Positions 14,301 through 29,244 of a stretch of DNA of 64,000 nt are shown piece by piece. Made by a program: the position numbers and the translations under genes. Under the pieces are notes generated by a model, which saw nothing but the letters and a program-made list of their open reading frames with translations, was not told where the DNA came from and did no database searches. The stretch is from NCBI GenBank assembly GCA_025345505.1, contig JANVCC010000018.1, positions 58,832,120 through 58,896,119 of the forward strand, in the 5' to 3' direction. Origin of the DNA: Todiramphus chloris collaris. Taxonomy: Eukaryota > Chordata > Aves > Coraciiformes > Alcedinidae. Numbering within the stretch: the first letter of the stretch is position 1; each line of letters starts with the position of its first letter.

Positions 14301-17300
14301 CAAGACCATTAATGTAATTCATCTGAAAGCTTAGGGACAGAGCAGGACAAATTCAAAGCTTCACAGTGGTACTGACAAGACTGTTTTCCAGTCTGATTCA
14401 TTTTTGCTTCAGCAACAGCAGTAGCTCCCACTTCCATCCTTCCTCCCATAGTTAAGGAGTCCCAGTGACCTCCCCAGCCTTGCTGCACAGTGGCTCCAGT
14501 CCTGCTGCCCTCATACTGTGCCTGGTTCCTCTGTCCAGATTGCCAACCTTTGACAGCTGCCAAGGAATCTGCCCAGTTAAACCAGGAGAAAAGAAACAGA
14601 GCTAAGGATACTGCAAGAATCAAGCTTTGCTCTAGCTTGCCTCTTCCTCTCACAACAGAGAGCTTCTGCAAAGACACGCTGCTATCTTATCCGCTGTTAC
14701 TACAAAAAATGCCAGTACAGGATGGGGCAAGATGCACAGAGAAGGCTGCAAACCTCACTCAAGTGTCAGCACGCCGAGCCATTCAAGCAGCCCTTGTGCC
14801 AAAGCAGGCAAAGCACAGAGCCTCCACTCAGAGAATCTCATCCTTTGGTTTTAGGCCGAGGTGTTGCTGCCCTTATCAGCCCCTCACCCTACATATCAAT
14901 TCTGTGACCAAAGACAGTAAAGCAAAGGATGTAACAAAGACAATCTTGGTCTATACCTTCTCCTTCTAAAAACATTAGAAGTATTACTTTGCCCCCAACA
15001 TTAACTTCTGGTGAAAGAAAAAAAAAAAGTTTGCCAAGCCAAACTTTTGTATAATCACTCATGTCAGCTCTCACAGGGGTTTACTTTCAACTAAGTAGTT
15101 CAGTTGAACTTCATTTTTCAGGGACTGAGGGTCAGTAGAGGTGGAAATCAGGCTAATACTACTACTGAAACAAAACAAAAATAAATGACTTGGTTTCCAA
15201 CTACAGCTAAATTCACTGTGAATTATTTCACTTGAACCCCCTGAAGCGCCTCAGGAGACATTCTTCTGTGTTAGGCTTGCAATTACTCTACAAAGCTATA
15301 CTATAAATTCTTCATCCCTTTACAGATGTCCCTCCATTTACAGCTACACTTAACTGAACTGCTGCCGTCAGCTACCTGCCTTTTACACAGGCTCAGGCTA
15401 TATGTATTTCAGAAACAACTGCAGGACATCTGCATTTTCCCTTCAATACTGCTCTTAATATCTGCAACTTACCAGCACTTCTCAACCTTAGGCTCTTTTC
15501 TAAGTGTTTAGAAACTATTCTCCACAATCTGACAGTCATTAAAAACTTTGCAGTTTAGTCAGAATTAGGCTTTAGGCATAAAAAATTTTCAACAGTAATT
15601 TCAAATAGTTATTTTAAGAAACAGTGTTACTTGATTTCAGGAATACCAAACAGGTGTATAATTTGTAGAGAAATTAGTCTTGTGAATATCTTCAGGAAGC
15701 AGCATAAGCACATCAGTAACATATCCACGCAATTTTCAGATTTCACACTAGATAAAAAAACAACCTTCCTTTATACTCATGACTAAGTCACGTTCAAAAT
15801 CTTGAGTCTACTAACACCCAAAACATTTTTATGTGACAGATATTATGGAAATAACAGAAGACTGCAGTGATTCCAACTGTCCTTTCATTGGTAGCACTTC
15901 AGTGCTCCCTCGAAGAAAAACCAATACTATGTTGTGTTAATCCAGTTCCTCTGAATTATGGTGAGTAGCTTCTATATGCACAGCAACCAAAGTTTTTTTT
16001 ACTCTTTGTAGCCTCACCTTTCTTTGTTGCAAACTTAAAAAGCTGTGTTTGAGATCAAATGCCAAACTAACAGATGCATGATAGAACTGAGCTAAGAGTA
16101 CCAAAAACTTTTTGTCAGACATTTTACACGATCAAATACGTAGATAGGGAATTTAAAATCCACAAAAATGGATGAAGTTAAAAAGAATGTCATTAAATAA
16201 GTTTCCATATTGTGTTAAGATGCTATTCAAAACCTAAATACCTCCTCTGTCTTTGAGAAAACTGACTGACTTTAAAAGTCTTTGTTCAAAAATGCTAAAC
16301 AAAAAAACCAACACATTTTAACTAAAACCAGAATATGTATTTAACAACTCCATAAAATCACATTACAGTCAAACATTCAAAATATTCCTTACACATTTGT
16401 CTCCAGTCTCATAAAGAATTAACTCTAATATTAAAGGGAGTAACCTAGATTTCAAGGTGCAAGCTTTACACATTTTAAAACAAGTTTTAAATACAATAAA
16501 ATTTGCTTGAAGACATGAAGTCAGAAAGGCATATGTGATTCCATGGTTTGGTACTCTTCATATCCATTCCACAAAATTATGAGAAAATGTATTTGTAGAT
16601 GGAATGTTCCCAGTAAATTTCAGAACTGTATTTTATTCATGTGATTTATAAGAAGAGTAAGTTTACATAAAATAATCAAACTCTGTTAACATAACACTTT
16701 AGCTACCTTAAGCATATGAACAATTTGGAGTTTCTAAAAAGAAAAACCAAAGAAACCCAACAAACAAACAGACAAAAAAAGGTACTGAACAATTCTTAAA
16801 CAAAGGATACAGGGCATCCAGTCTTTCCCTCAGAAACTTTCCTGTCTAAATCTATCTAGTCTCTCCATTTGCCTTTCTTCACAGTTCAAAACTTTGACTT
16901 CATTTAAAATATCAAAGCTCTTTTAATGGCATGTTCATCACTACCACAAGAAGTCTTAACAGCAAACATAACTCTGCTCAACTACTTTTGCCTCTGTTCT
17001 TGTGCAGATGAAGAAGCCACTGTCACGTAAAATGTCACATATCAATACAGATCTGACCACTGACTGAGGACTAAAGTTCACAACACTATCTTTGGCCCCA
17101 GAGGAACTCTACAAAAGATTTAGCTGTATATTTAAAAATTGTAAGTAACAATCAACTTTGCATTTGATAAGACAGAAAGACTGCATATAAAATTTCTGGA
17201 ATGCCTGTGTGGGCAATGCCATTTGTAATTCTGGGGGTTGGTGCACTCAAACAATGGTTTATAGAGGATCCTTCAGATACAATTAGATTGCAGACCATTG

Positions 17301-19579
17301 GTTCCATCACAACAAGCCTGGAACACCCTCAAATTTCTGCAATATTCACAGGACATTTAACTAGGATGCACGGGGGGTTACTACCAGCATGACCATCTCC
17401 TTGCCCTCTCCAGCTGTCCTTACTCTCTCATTCCGCAGTGGACTAGGTAAGGAAAAGGAGCCAAGGAGACCAAATAAATACCCATCCCCATGGAGCTTTC
17501 TCCCTCACTGCAGGCACTGGGATTTATAATCAAAACTGTCTGGGACACAGACTGCTGTTAGTGTTGCTTGCAAAGCTGGCAGACTGTTAAAGTTACAAAG
17601 AGAGAAGTATGTGCCAAAATATGTACTCCTGCTTGCCAAGCATATAATTCTGATGCATAGTTCCTGATAGGAAAAGGATTTAATAAATATGAGACAATTT
17701 CCTTTTCCCTTTGCTTGGAAACTATCTTCTTTCCCATGTGCTTAAGGTCAGAGAAAAAGAAACAGCACAGCATCCACCTTTAAGAAGCTCAGTTAATTCT
17801 CTGCATGGATAACTCAGCTTCACTTGACCAAGCATATTCTGTTACTTTCTCAACAACTCAGATGACGACCACCAGGACATGTTTTGGAAGCTAACACAGA
17901 ATCCCTGTCTCCTGCTTCTCATGAAACACTTCAAAACATGTTGGATAGTTGTATTTATTTAGTGTTGCGGGGTCCACTTTACTGTGTGGTCTACTGGTAG
18001 AGTCTCTCTGGTCTGAAACAGTAAAGGAATACCTGTAATGGACTATGAGTTTTCACTTGGGTCACAGTGGTTAAAATCAGAAGGGAAGTTTGCTACAAAC
18101 TTACCACAGCCAGAGATATTAATTAAATAATAGGATACATAGCTTGATGGATAGCTTCAGATGCTTAAAAAGGCAACAAAAGGCAATTAAGTAGAAAAGC
18201 AAAATACATGGGTCAGGAAATCAAAAAACAGACAGCATGATAGTGCTGAGGCACTCAGTTTGCTTCATTAGTATAGCATGGCAGTGCTCTAGCAATTAAT
18301 TTAGTATAATGCTATATGAGTGATGCTAGTAAAGTACTAGACAAACCAAGTCTAGGATTTAAAGAGTCCTAATTAAGGAAAAACCTGCAGGTGGCTAATA
18401 ATAAATTCAAAAGATCTTGTTGAAGAACAAATGAGAAGGAGGTATTAATAACTATGTTAAAACCCTACATCTAAAATAGTCTTAACATATTTAAGAAAAC
18501 TCTTACTTTCATAGCAAGAGTTCCAAAGAAGAACAATCAGTTTTCATTTAGGATTTAACAAAGAAGAGTTGTCCACATACTGAAAGATGCCCAGCAAATG
18601 ACTTAAGTGTTACTAAGATAACAACCACGACTCTATTCTCCTTAACTTTCAACATCCTTCTACTAGTTAACAACTTTTGCTATTTGCAAAAACAAAGGAA
18701 ATAAGACCTTTACTCGAGACAAACTGCCAGAGATTTCAGTTGCTAAATAAGATATATTCAGCTGAGTGAACTTAAAAGCTTACAGAGGATATAGCGAAAG
18801 AGTTGACATGATTTTTGGAACAAAAGTCAACAATACAGAGTGAGTTTTTATAGCAGCAAGATTTGCATGACACAGCAAAAGGCAGCCTACACATACTCAG
18901 TTTTAGCAGAAGTATTAACAATTCTTGAAGAAAAAGCGAGCAAAAGGGTAAAAGATTTCAGAGGGGAAAAAAAAGTCTGCTAAAATAAATTGGAATTCTC
19001 AACTGAAATTTCAAACATTAACTTCTGTCTCCCAGTCATATGATTTCCATAACTGTCTTAAGCCTAACTACTATGCCTCACATACAGAGTTTAAGCCCCA
19101 TCTGGCATCTCCTCAAGACGTATCTGTACAAGTAAATAATGATCAAAATGAAATAAAACAGAAGAAATCTCTTGCCTTTGCTTTAGAAGCTAAATCATGA
19201 ATTTATTTTTTTTTAAACAAATATTTTATAAATCATGAGCTAGGCAAACTTATTGTGTATATGTGTAAGTACACACATACTTAAAACTAAAACCCACTCT
19301 CTGTATTGATCCTCTTTTGACTAATCCTCTCCTACCCGATTAATACCATCTGAAATATCTTATGCAAGCCTGGAAGCTGATCTTCAGAATTAAATATGAA
19401 CTTTATGTTCTTATAAAGACTGCCAGAGCGATCACTGGCAAAGCGCATACAGACCATAGATGAGAGAGATAAGCCAGTAGGACCCTCTCCCACGTCTAAC
19501 AGATGCCTATGGATTCACAGTAGACTGCTGTGTGGCACCACGTCCCTGCTGTACATTATGGTTTGCGAGTCCATCACTT

Positions 19580-20055
19580 TAGGCTCCCCAGTACAAGAGA
19601 GCTGAGGACATAATGGACCAAGTCCAGCAAAGATGGTTAAAAGTTTGAAGCATCTGCTCTATGAGGTGAGGCTGAGAGAGCTGGGATTGTTCAGTCTGGG
19701 AAAGAGGCCCCAGGGTCAGGGGGTCTTATCACAGTGTATAAATATCTGATGGGGGTAGTAAAGAAAACAGAGCCAGGCTCTCCACTGTGGTAACTAGTGG
19801 AATTACATGAGGCAACAGGGACAAATTTAAATACAGGAAATCCTACTTAAACATAAGGAGGGGAAATAAAATGAGAATCTTTTTTATTCTGAGGGTCATC
19901 CAGCATTGGAACAGGTTGCCAAGAGAAGTTGTGGAGTCTCCATCCTCAGAAGTATTAAAACCTGACTGGACAAGGTTCTGTGAACCTGCACTGAGCAGAA
20001 CAAGGGGTTGAAATGGTCAGTCTCCAGAGGTCCCTTCCAACCTCAACAATTCTAT
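19580..20055 (+). mobile_element. CR1 LINE, degenerate 3' fragment
   Basis: Plus-strand similarity to the CR1 ORF2 C-terminal region and 3' UTR: GGCTGAGAGAGCTGGGATTG near 19,670, a CATTGGAACAGGTTGCCAAG segment near 19,904, GTTGTGGAGTCTCCATCCTC near 19,928 and CCAGAGGTCCCTTCCAACCT near 20,024. The terminal octamer tail is nearly lost, leaving only ATTCTATA. Substitutions and small gaps run throughout, and no open frame survives, so it is older than the 58.4 kb copy. The left boundary (GGCTCCCCAGTACAAGA) is approximate. Confidence 0.88.
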
Positions 20056-23055
20056 AACTCCTGGCACAAATAAAATGACTGATCATGTTGTCCAAAGGAA
20101 CCTGGGGGGGGAATGGAAACAACTAAAGACAAGAATGCCTTTATGTTCTTCTGTGATAGATGCCAAGTACTTCACAAAACTAAAATTAGAATCCGTACCT
20201 CAAACCAGCTAATGCTCTAACCAAACCAAGACCAAAAGATATCAACCACCATCAGACGTCTTAGGTATAGATTGACAGACTATTTTGAACGGCAGCAAGA
20301 ATGCTGTTTGAAGAGTCACAGTTGTTGGCCTGGTTCCCTACAGAAATAAGACCTATGCAATCACACTGCCTGTTCATTTGTTTGTTATCCTTCTCTAGTG
20401 ATGCTCCAGTTCAGTGATCAATTTTAACCAAATTTAGCAGTGGTCTGGAGGTCTCAAGATTACTTAATTCCTGCAGGACTAACAAAACCAGCTTGGCAAG
20501 AAAGAAATCCAAATTAGTGAAGAGTGTCTAGTATGAACTCATAAGTAACCTATTCTATTTGGCTTACTAATTTTACAGTCAGTACTTACCAGCCAGACAA
20601 AATACATGCTTACCTAGTGATACCTGGATGGTTCTGCATCAAGTATATTAAGGGGGTAATAGAAGAAAACAAAGGAAAGAGGTACTTGAGAGCACAGAAA
20701 CATCTATTAGTGGCAGAAATAAAGCTGACATTTTGTTATAAAGGAGAGCAAGACAAAGTCATAGAAAACCATGCTTCATGAAGTTCTTACCATTACAAGT
20801 TAGTTTTAAATAGTTAAAGTCCTGATGCTTTCAGGTATACTTGAAATTAATTCCAAGGAGGATTCTAACTAGGTCAATGTATTTGTCACCACTAGCTATG
20901 AGAGGGTAGTATTTCAGTATTCATGTATTACTACTTGCAACTATTACAGAATTCTGTATAGTGCAGCATCAGAGCACAAAGAAAGGAAAACGGAGAAAGG
21001 ACATGAGTGGAGCAACATTTCAAATACATGGAAACCTGATTATTAGCTGAAGATTCTACTGCTCAAGTCCTGCTTTTACCACACTATTATTACATTCATT
21101 AGAAAGATTTTTGAAAGTTAGCAGAAGCAAATCCAGCAATATCTGCCAATTTCAGCTGGTACTAGATACATGGGATCTCTAAATCCCAGCTTGCAAGACT
21201 CTCAACATGAGTTTTGCGTCCTGGATACCTTCCCTCCCCATCCACCACCATTACACTCAGAATGCAAAATAATTTGTGACTTCAATGCAAAAGATCTGCA
21301 CTCGTTACCCAATCATGAAAGCACAAAGAGAGCGCTGCAAAGCTTCGCCTGCTGCAGGTACTTGAACTGATAATGCAGAGAAAATGACGCAGATTAAAAC
21401 ATAATAATTAAAAAAATTTGTCTCCTGAATTGCTAGTTTAATAATGTTGGTCAAATATTCACGACGGTCTTGCAAGTATTCAAAATGAGTTAGTTCACAC
21501 TGATTATCAATGTATCTCAACTACTGCAGCTGACAAATCTAAATAAACAAAACTTTAGACAGTCATCCTGGAATTTTGGCAGCAGCAATTCCTCAGACTA
21601 CAAATAACTCACAGTATTATTTCTGTACCCCTGTCACAATGGCACAGAATTTGTTGCAGTTTACTTTATTAAGCAGGGTGACCTCTTAGACTGGATGCAG
21701 AGAGCACAACCACTGTGTATGGAAACAGAAGTGTCATGTCCTGAATCAGAAGGTTGTCTTTACTCACAGCTGGGTAGTCCAACTACTTCTGACGCGAGCG
21801 CTAACAGTTTCAAAGCTGCAATAATCATTTAGACATGAACATATCTTCACATATAGACAATATGTAAAGCACTTTGGTGTCACCCTGGGAACTGACTGTA
21901 ACGACTTCCATATATTTTAATTTTGAAGAATATATGAGGTCCAGCAGGCTATATTACAGCCTACTGTTAACATGAAATACATGGTAGAAGTTCATTTGCA
22001 GCCTGTGTAGAACTTCAACTGCTTAATTAAGTCTCTTGACTTGGAAGAAGAGAAAACAAAAGTATAAATCAAGTTACAATACTCCTGAGAGTCTCTGGGG
22101 AAGAGAAAAAAGTGAAGGGTCTTTGGCATCTTATTACAAGAACTCAGCAGATCCAATTTAGAACTCTCATAATGGCACCTCAACCTTTTCTGAAAGGTCA
22201 GGAGATACCTTATATTTAATAACACTCTTCCCTCCTAATGCTCATGTAAACTACAGAACATTGATATCACAGCCATAAGACTACAAAAAAAAAAAAAAAT
22301 CAAATCATTAGAAACCAGTCAGAAATCTCTTATTGCGTCCATCTTCACATTTTGGGGGTAAAAAAAAAAGTTTTCACTACAATAAATCCCTCCCAAAATG
22401 GTATTTTCTGCCTGCCTATCAACTGCTTTATTTCAACACCCTCTCTTGTGTGAGCTGCTGGGAGTGATTTTAAAAAGTCACTACAACTAACAATCTTGAT
22501 GCAAGAACTTCTCTAACTGAGAAGTCACACCACTTAAAAATATGGTGTCACTGTAGGAAATGACAGTCTATCAAAGTTAGAAGAGATCAGTTCTGCTAAT
22601 AAAAATATATAAGAAATATAGGAGTATTCAAGTTAACAGCAGCAAGTCAGGGAAGATGTTTTAGAAATACTTCAGCTTTACAGACTGAGCTAAATGCTTA
22701 AAAGAGAGGAAATAAAACCATTCACAGGAAACAAAGCAGCATCTTTGGCTGCTTACTGATCATACATAGCTGAGCTGACTCAAATGTCTTGTGAGCACAA
22801 AACCACAGTAGTGCAGAGTCATTACATTACCTCAGACTGCAATGTTTTTTCACTATTTTATGCTATTCAAGAACTAGCTGCTAGTGAGTCCTTTTAATAT
22901 CACCATTTGCACTATGATGCTAGACAAACAGCCACAAAGCCCACTAGCTGGAAAAAAAAAGACTAGCAGCGTTTATCCATGAGGTAGAATAAGTACAGCT
23001 TATCCTAACAAGGTACAAAAGGCTGCAGAACAACACACACAGGTGCTTTTTGAAT

Positions 23056-23193
23056 AACGACAACAACAGAAAAAACCCCAAGCAAAAACAAATCACTCCC
23101 ACCCTCTAAAAAAAAAAACCAAACCCCAAACAACAACAAAACCCAGACACCCCAAAGAATCCCAAAACAAAATAAAAACCATAACAAAACCAA
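23056..23193. repeat. A/C low-complexity tract
   Basis: About 140 bp dominated by A and C on the plus strand, with CAACAACAAC-like and AAAACCCC-like words. It is the longest of several such tracts in the left half of the window (others at 11,530-11,568, 16,736-16,780, 27,483-27,512, 30,532-30,580 and 33,730-33,750). Confidence 0.88.
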
Positions 23194-25570
23194 ACATATA
23201 ATGAACCTTTAGCTTGTCCTTTTTTTCTTACTTCTCATCCCAAAAGTTATGCGTTCTTTAGCACAACAAGCAGAAGTATAAAGCTAGTGGAAGTCAAAGC
23301 CCAGGAGCTTGTACCTATGCACTCCACGTACAATAGTGACTTTTCTCTTGCTATCACTTCTTCCTGTGCATCAGCAGGCTAGGAATTTAAAGAAGAATTT
23401 GATCTTTCTGCTCAGTTCCTCAAAACTTCCACACTAATATTTGCAAATGTGTGTTTCAAGAATAGCAGCAAAACAACTAAGCATACAAATTATCAAAGTC
23501 ACTGCAAGCAAATCAGGGGATCAAACTCTAAAACTGAATATAGTTCACAGGCACTCTGGGCTGAAAAGCACTGAACTGCTGGCAAAACTCTTGCAGAACA
23601 TTTTAGCCCTTTGCAGAATTACCAGCCCTTCAGGTTATCAGCATCAAAAAGTTTTGTCATGTGAATGACTGCATATTCTTGCAAAAAGTGTAGCTTATGG
23701 CAGTGCTTTTTAAGCACACAGGTCAGTAAATTGAAATGCTTTTCATGCAAAGGAAGATATACCTCTAAAGATAACCAGGCATCTCCCTTAGTCTAGCAGG
23801 GTGAAAGAAGCAACAACTGTTTTCAAAACAAAAGGTTAGAAACCCTTCATGGGATCATATTCAACTTAGCTTGATTCTGCAAGAAAAGAGGCTTTCTATT
23901 GTAACCATGTTGATGTAAGGTCTATATTAGATTATCTCATTTGCAGCAATAGTTCAGTTGCTATTTAAAAAAAAAAAAAGAATTCTGAGGCGGCTTCAAT
24001 TTCAGCTAAAGCCTTGAATGTGATCACCTTCATATAAAGCAACAAGAAGCCTTTCATATTAGTGTAGCATTTAAACATCCCTGCTGTGGATCAGGTAACA
24101 TTTTACTGCTCACAGCAGAGACAAAAAGTATTGCATACCTTTACAGCATATCACCATCAGCCCACTCTCAACTCACTACAAATGTTTCTTTAGTGATGAA
24201 TAGCAAAGCAAAAGCTATCTTCAATTCTTCAGTAGTACAGGACTTTGTAAACAATGCTACTGTTTACTTTAGAGTTAATTCAAAGGGAGGCAAAAAAAAG
24301 ACAGGAGAACAGAAGAAAATGAAGCAGGGAGGAAAAGTTACAAAGGGCTTGCTTGGAGCTGAAAGGATGAAGGGGAGAAAAAATATGGGCAACCACACCT
24401 TTAGAGGACAAACTGAAATGGAGACAAGGAAAAAAAGAAATCATACTCATACCAGTACGTCTACTGCTGAATATGGAAGCCCAACTTAGTTGCTTAATGC
24501 AATTTCCATAGACTTCAGATACTCAGCCTCCTACCTTAAAGCTATCTCTGTAAGTACATTCTCATTTTAAAGGCCCCATGATAGAAGAAACAGTTCAAAA
24601 GTACTACCCTTGAATAATCCATGTACCCAGAGTCACCCACTAATGTCACAACTTCAGTAAGCTCAAACTTAGTATTGAAGAAAAATAAATAAATAAAAAA
24701 AGAAACCTAGTTAGTGGACAAATTTGCTGTTCAAATGTTTGCACATACAATCAAAGGTACAAAAGTCACACTACTCTCTAAGCTCACCAAATCAGACAAA
24801 GAAATAATGAATCATAGTCAGAAATGTCTCAAGTATCTCCAGCTCCAAGTCACTCCTACACACTGCTACATTCTCCCTCCATGCCATCATAGTTTACATA
24901 TCATTTCAGACTAATAATGTGCTGCAAAAATATGATTAAAGAAAACAAATTTCTGTCATTTTACTTTATGCTACTAAACAGTAAAAACAGTTAACATTTT
25001 TAGCTTGCAAAAATCTAATGGCAAATCTTGTCTTCTATAAAAGGTATCTGCTAATGCCCTAACAAAAGCAAACAACTAGAAAAATGGTACAAGTGGAATT
25101 CCCATTATAGCAGCATCTTCCTGTTCTAATAAGAATATTTAATACTCATGAAGCTTTGTTTTGACAGATGTCACAGGTTATTTTATGATATTGGTTCATT
25201 TTCTAAAAAAAAAAAGTGTACATTGCAAAAACTTTCCAACTTTCTTGACAGAAATAAACCTAACATTGTTCTGTCAGTCGAGAAAGTGACTCAAGCCTCT
25301 GCAAAACCAAGAAACAGAATTTTCACACACTTATTCAAGTACCAGTTACATTCTTGAACTTTCTGAGAATAATGAACTGTACAGAATAGGACATTTTTGC
25401 ATCTGTGTAACAAAATTTGACTGATTGACTGCTCCGAGTCATATTTGCCATGAAGTACCACTGCTTTGTGTAAGTATACAGGAACGCTCTTCCCCAGATC
25501 AGGAGATCGATAGATACTTTCAAGAATTCAGGGGTCATCCAACAGCAGAGCAATGCCCTCACAACACAGA

Positions 25571-25606
25571 CACCACCACCACACACACACACCCCCCTCC
25601 CCCCCA
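25571..25606. repeat. Compound CAC/CA microsatellite with C tracts
   Basis: CACCACCAC leads into (AC)n and then into two C-rich runs. It produces the Thr/His/Pro and Gly/Val/Cys low-complexity segments in overlapping frames. Confidence 0.92.
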
Positions 25607-28600
25607 AATCCATACAGTGGCAATAGACTTGGAGGTTAAGTGGCTCCAACACCCTGGTGGGATGCAGAACCTGAACATGGTCAGTAGAAGCTGCTCAAAA
25701 AAAAAAAAAGATGTCTTTACCAAAGTTAGAGGCAACCAAAAAAAAAATCCCATGCCAAAGTCACCATTTTTTATAATACTGTCTTGCACTAGCTCCTGAT
25801 GCTTAAAATTTAAAGCACTTTCCCTATTACAAGAACTAAGGTAACTCCTTCCTATACCCTGTAGTACAAATTCTAACACTCAAAAGACCTTCAGCCTTGC
25901 TTCGATTTTTACCATTGCTGAGCAATTGCATACAGCAAAATAAATACACTGCATACAGCAATTTCAGCTCTGATGTTGTAGTTGATAAAAAGTACAGTCC
26001 AATACCAGAGGAGTATGCTCAGAGCAAAGAAGTGACTTCTAACACGAACACCGGAGTGAAAAGCGAAAACCACCACAAAACAACAAAACTTTATTTCATT
26101 AATCTGCTATAAAAAGTTTTTCTCAACACCATTGTCATGTCAAACAGCCTACCTTTAAGTTCTTAAATAACAGTATTAGTTAACCACCTCTCCTAATGAC
26201 AACCCATGCAATACAAACGACTTACAGTACCTTAATCAACTTATTTTTGTTTGGTTCTGGTTCACTCTGAACTGCAGGAAAGCTGTCATCCCTACAACTA
26301 CATGACAGGTTTTTTCCGCTACAATTTTTCTGAATTACCAACTTCCTAATGCTTACCTCAAAATTTAAAAGCATCCCTCAAGAACAGCATCTCCTAGAAA
26401 TCTATAGGCAGGAACAGCACTAAGCATGGCTTAACTCTACTGTGCTAACCTACCCATAGCCCTGGATGAAGCTAGCTTGGTTTTTGTTGTGCTTATTGTC
26501 TCAGAATTTTTTAAAGCAAGGAATGAAGGTACATTGAATAGAATATCTGAGAACATGAACTTTATTTTCCTTTAGTTTGAATTGCTCCCTATACAATCAG
26601 TTTACCAAGACACACCTATGGACACACCGCCCCAGTTATCTGAAACAACGCTTCAGTCAGGAAGGAAAGGAGGAAAAATAAATTTCAAAAAAATGCAACA
26701 CCAAAAAACCCATAAAGAATCAGCCAGAAGAAAACTGCAGTCTTGCAAAAGAAATGCTTATGCTTGTAGTTTTTGACATAACCAAGGGCCTGAAAAATAT
26801 TCACGGAATAGAAAATCATTTGTTGTGTCTGGTGCAGTTAATTTAACTGTTTATATGCTGTTATTAACCTTGAGAACGACACAACATAAAACCCACTTAG
26901 GATTTGAAAACTAACACATGCAAAAAAAAATCTCTTTAATGTAACCACTTAAATGAAGTGTTAACATTTAACAAAAAAAAGTCTACAGAAAATTGACTTA
27001 TTTCAAAAGGAGTAAAACAAGAACACCCTTGTGAGCTTCTGAAAAGAAAGGATCCATGGATTTTTCATGAGTATCCTTTGGAAGCAAGCAAAGTTCATTC
27101 AGCAGTAAAAGAAAGAAGCAGGTGGATTTTAACTTCAATAAGCTTAACACCTAAACTGCAACACACTAGCTTTTCTGCCATTTCATTTTTTTAAATAACT
27201 TCACCAGGTAAATTAATCTTCCCACATTATTCAACAGTTTATTGATTCAAGATGCTTCAAGCCAGAAAATTAGGGTTCAGGACAGTGACTAAACTCATTC
27301 AATAAAAACTGTTTTCATCTGGTCCCATTACAAAGTTTTAATGCTGCTCCATATGGCATTATATCTCACCCTTTTCCTATGACATACTCTAAAACACCAC
27401 CAACAGCTGGTCAATGGTATGGTAAACCAACCACCTTCATAGTAGGTGTTGCTTTGGAATGCAAGTTAAGAGAATGAAAGGGAAAAAAACACACACAAAC
27501 AAAAAAACAACCCTGAACAAAAGGTGTGAAAAATGTAAAGCTGCATTTTTATGAAGGCAAAAAATGGCTGAAGCAAATCCGCTCCAATCAAATTTGGGGC
27601 ATGTTTGAATGTTTTCTGTTTTTCACCTTGGCTTTTCAAAATCCATTTGCAGGCAGTAAGTGAAACACTTCATTCTTAGCCTAGTACTTTAAGCTTTGTG
27701 ATTCCTTAAGATAAAGAGTCAAAATTATTTAGACTTTCAAACAAGTCAGCACAGTAACATATATTTCAGCTAATGTATGGGTAATTTTATACCGCTTTAT
27801 CATTCTTTCTGAAATTCAAGAAATGGAAGTCCATGATACATCAATGAGACAACAATAATGTAGCTTCTAGCATCATCCCATCGCATCAGAGCTAAAATTG
27901 CACAAACTTTTCCTCCAGAAAGAATGGTCTTGTATTTAATACCTGGTTTGTACTTAGGACTGCAACTACTCCGTCAGGATTATTGAGCTTGTAACAGCCT
28001 AAGGATGAAAGTAAAATGTAAGGTTATGTATCTTTTACTAAATTTGCTAAAGCGAGTGTTCATGGGTATTTATGGGGAGCAGTGATAAAGTTTGTCTTCA
28101 ACCCCTTCACGTCTTGAAAAAGCAGGAATGTCCAGTTAAATTTGTTATATATGATTTCTTAAACCTTAACCATTTGAATATATCCCACTGGCACTCTTCT
28201 CAAGACAGAACACTGTCACTCACCACCATGTTCTACAGTAAGATTTCCTTTTGGGTTTGATTAAGGTTTTTAAACATAGATCTCTCTGGCAATATAAGTA
28301 CTATGGAGAAGGCACTTTTTCTCCAAGCACTTTCTCACCTACAAAGTAGGACTGAAGTATTCACAAATTCACTAACATATAGTTTCATTTCTGCTCCCTG
28401 AATACATCAAGTACTCAGTCTGTAGTGCAAGTCATTCTATTCTGCAATTATCCCACGGAACTTAAATACTATCCTTACTTTCTGAGAAGACACTGGGGCT
28501 AAATTCAACTGTGACAAAAAAGAAATGTAATGTTTTAATATGCTATGTGTTTCACCTTTTCTACTGAATAGCATTAAGAGATGAAGACTGAGAATAGGGA

Positions 28601-29218
28601 TTTCAGTCTTCAGAAATGGTCTCACGTTGTAAGAAAATGCCATACTCAAGGGGGAGGGGGGTCATAAATTTAAGTGCACAGATCTCATGAAACATTGCTT
28701 TCTGTAAGACGCATCCTCAAGCACCCAGAGTACAGAAAGCACACTGAAAGCGAGTGCAAATATCCAACAGCTTGTTTGTTAACATAAGATAATTGTAGAT
28801 CCAAAACAGGTTTATTACTAAAATCCCTCACACTTTGGGTAGCAATTCCAGTCTTGATCACAGCAGCCGTCTCTGACCATTACATAGATAACCTCTTGTC
28901 AAAGATTATTGCAGTACAAAACTGTTGACTACAGAGGGGACCAAGCAGCCTTAAGATCAAACACAGACTTAAGTATGAAGTTTATGTTATGACATTCTTT
29001 GAGTTTTGGTTGTGTGTTTCCCCCCGCCTCCTCTTTTCCTCCAGACATTGGATTTGCTTCAGATTCATGGTTCAATAATGCAATATCCTACCAGGAAAAG
29101 TGACAAAAAAGCCACACAAGAAAATGCATCCAGTCGTCTAAGAGAAGATCAGTGATATACAGGCTTGCTATTTTGCCACATTTCTTTAACTGATGATGGA
29201 ACAACAGCAGTTACAGTA

Positions 29219-29244
29219 ATTTAAGTACAACATTTAAGTACAAC
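29219..29244. repeat. Perfect 13-bp tandem duplication
   Basis: ATTTAAGTACAAC occurs twice back to back (29,219-29,231 and 29,232-29,244). Non-coding, no other feature nearby. Confidence 0.92.

Larger units (their letters stand above)
1..19579. other. AT-rich non-coding DNA (intronic or intergenic)
   Basis: I see no recognisable protein domain, RNA gene or intact transposon here. Open frames reach 159-161 codons (14,490-14,969 and 10,946-11,431, both plus), but their translations match nothing I know, and the second crosses the T/G simple repeat. If a leftward gene starts at CpG island 1, this region could be its intronic sequence; short exons could be missed by eye. Confidence 0.6.

Noticed and set aside
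14490..14969. 159-codon plus-strand open frame, with a 122-codon frame opposite
   Set aside because: No recognisable domain and open on both strands, consistent with a locally less AT-rich patch rather than a gene.
17201..17392. Short plus-strand frame with a viral or transposon-like look
   Set aside because: No motif of reverse transcriptase, integrase, protease or envelope could be identified and no LTR-like flanks were seen.
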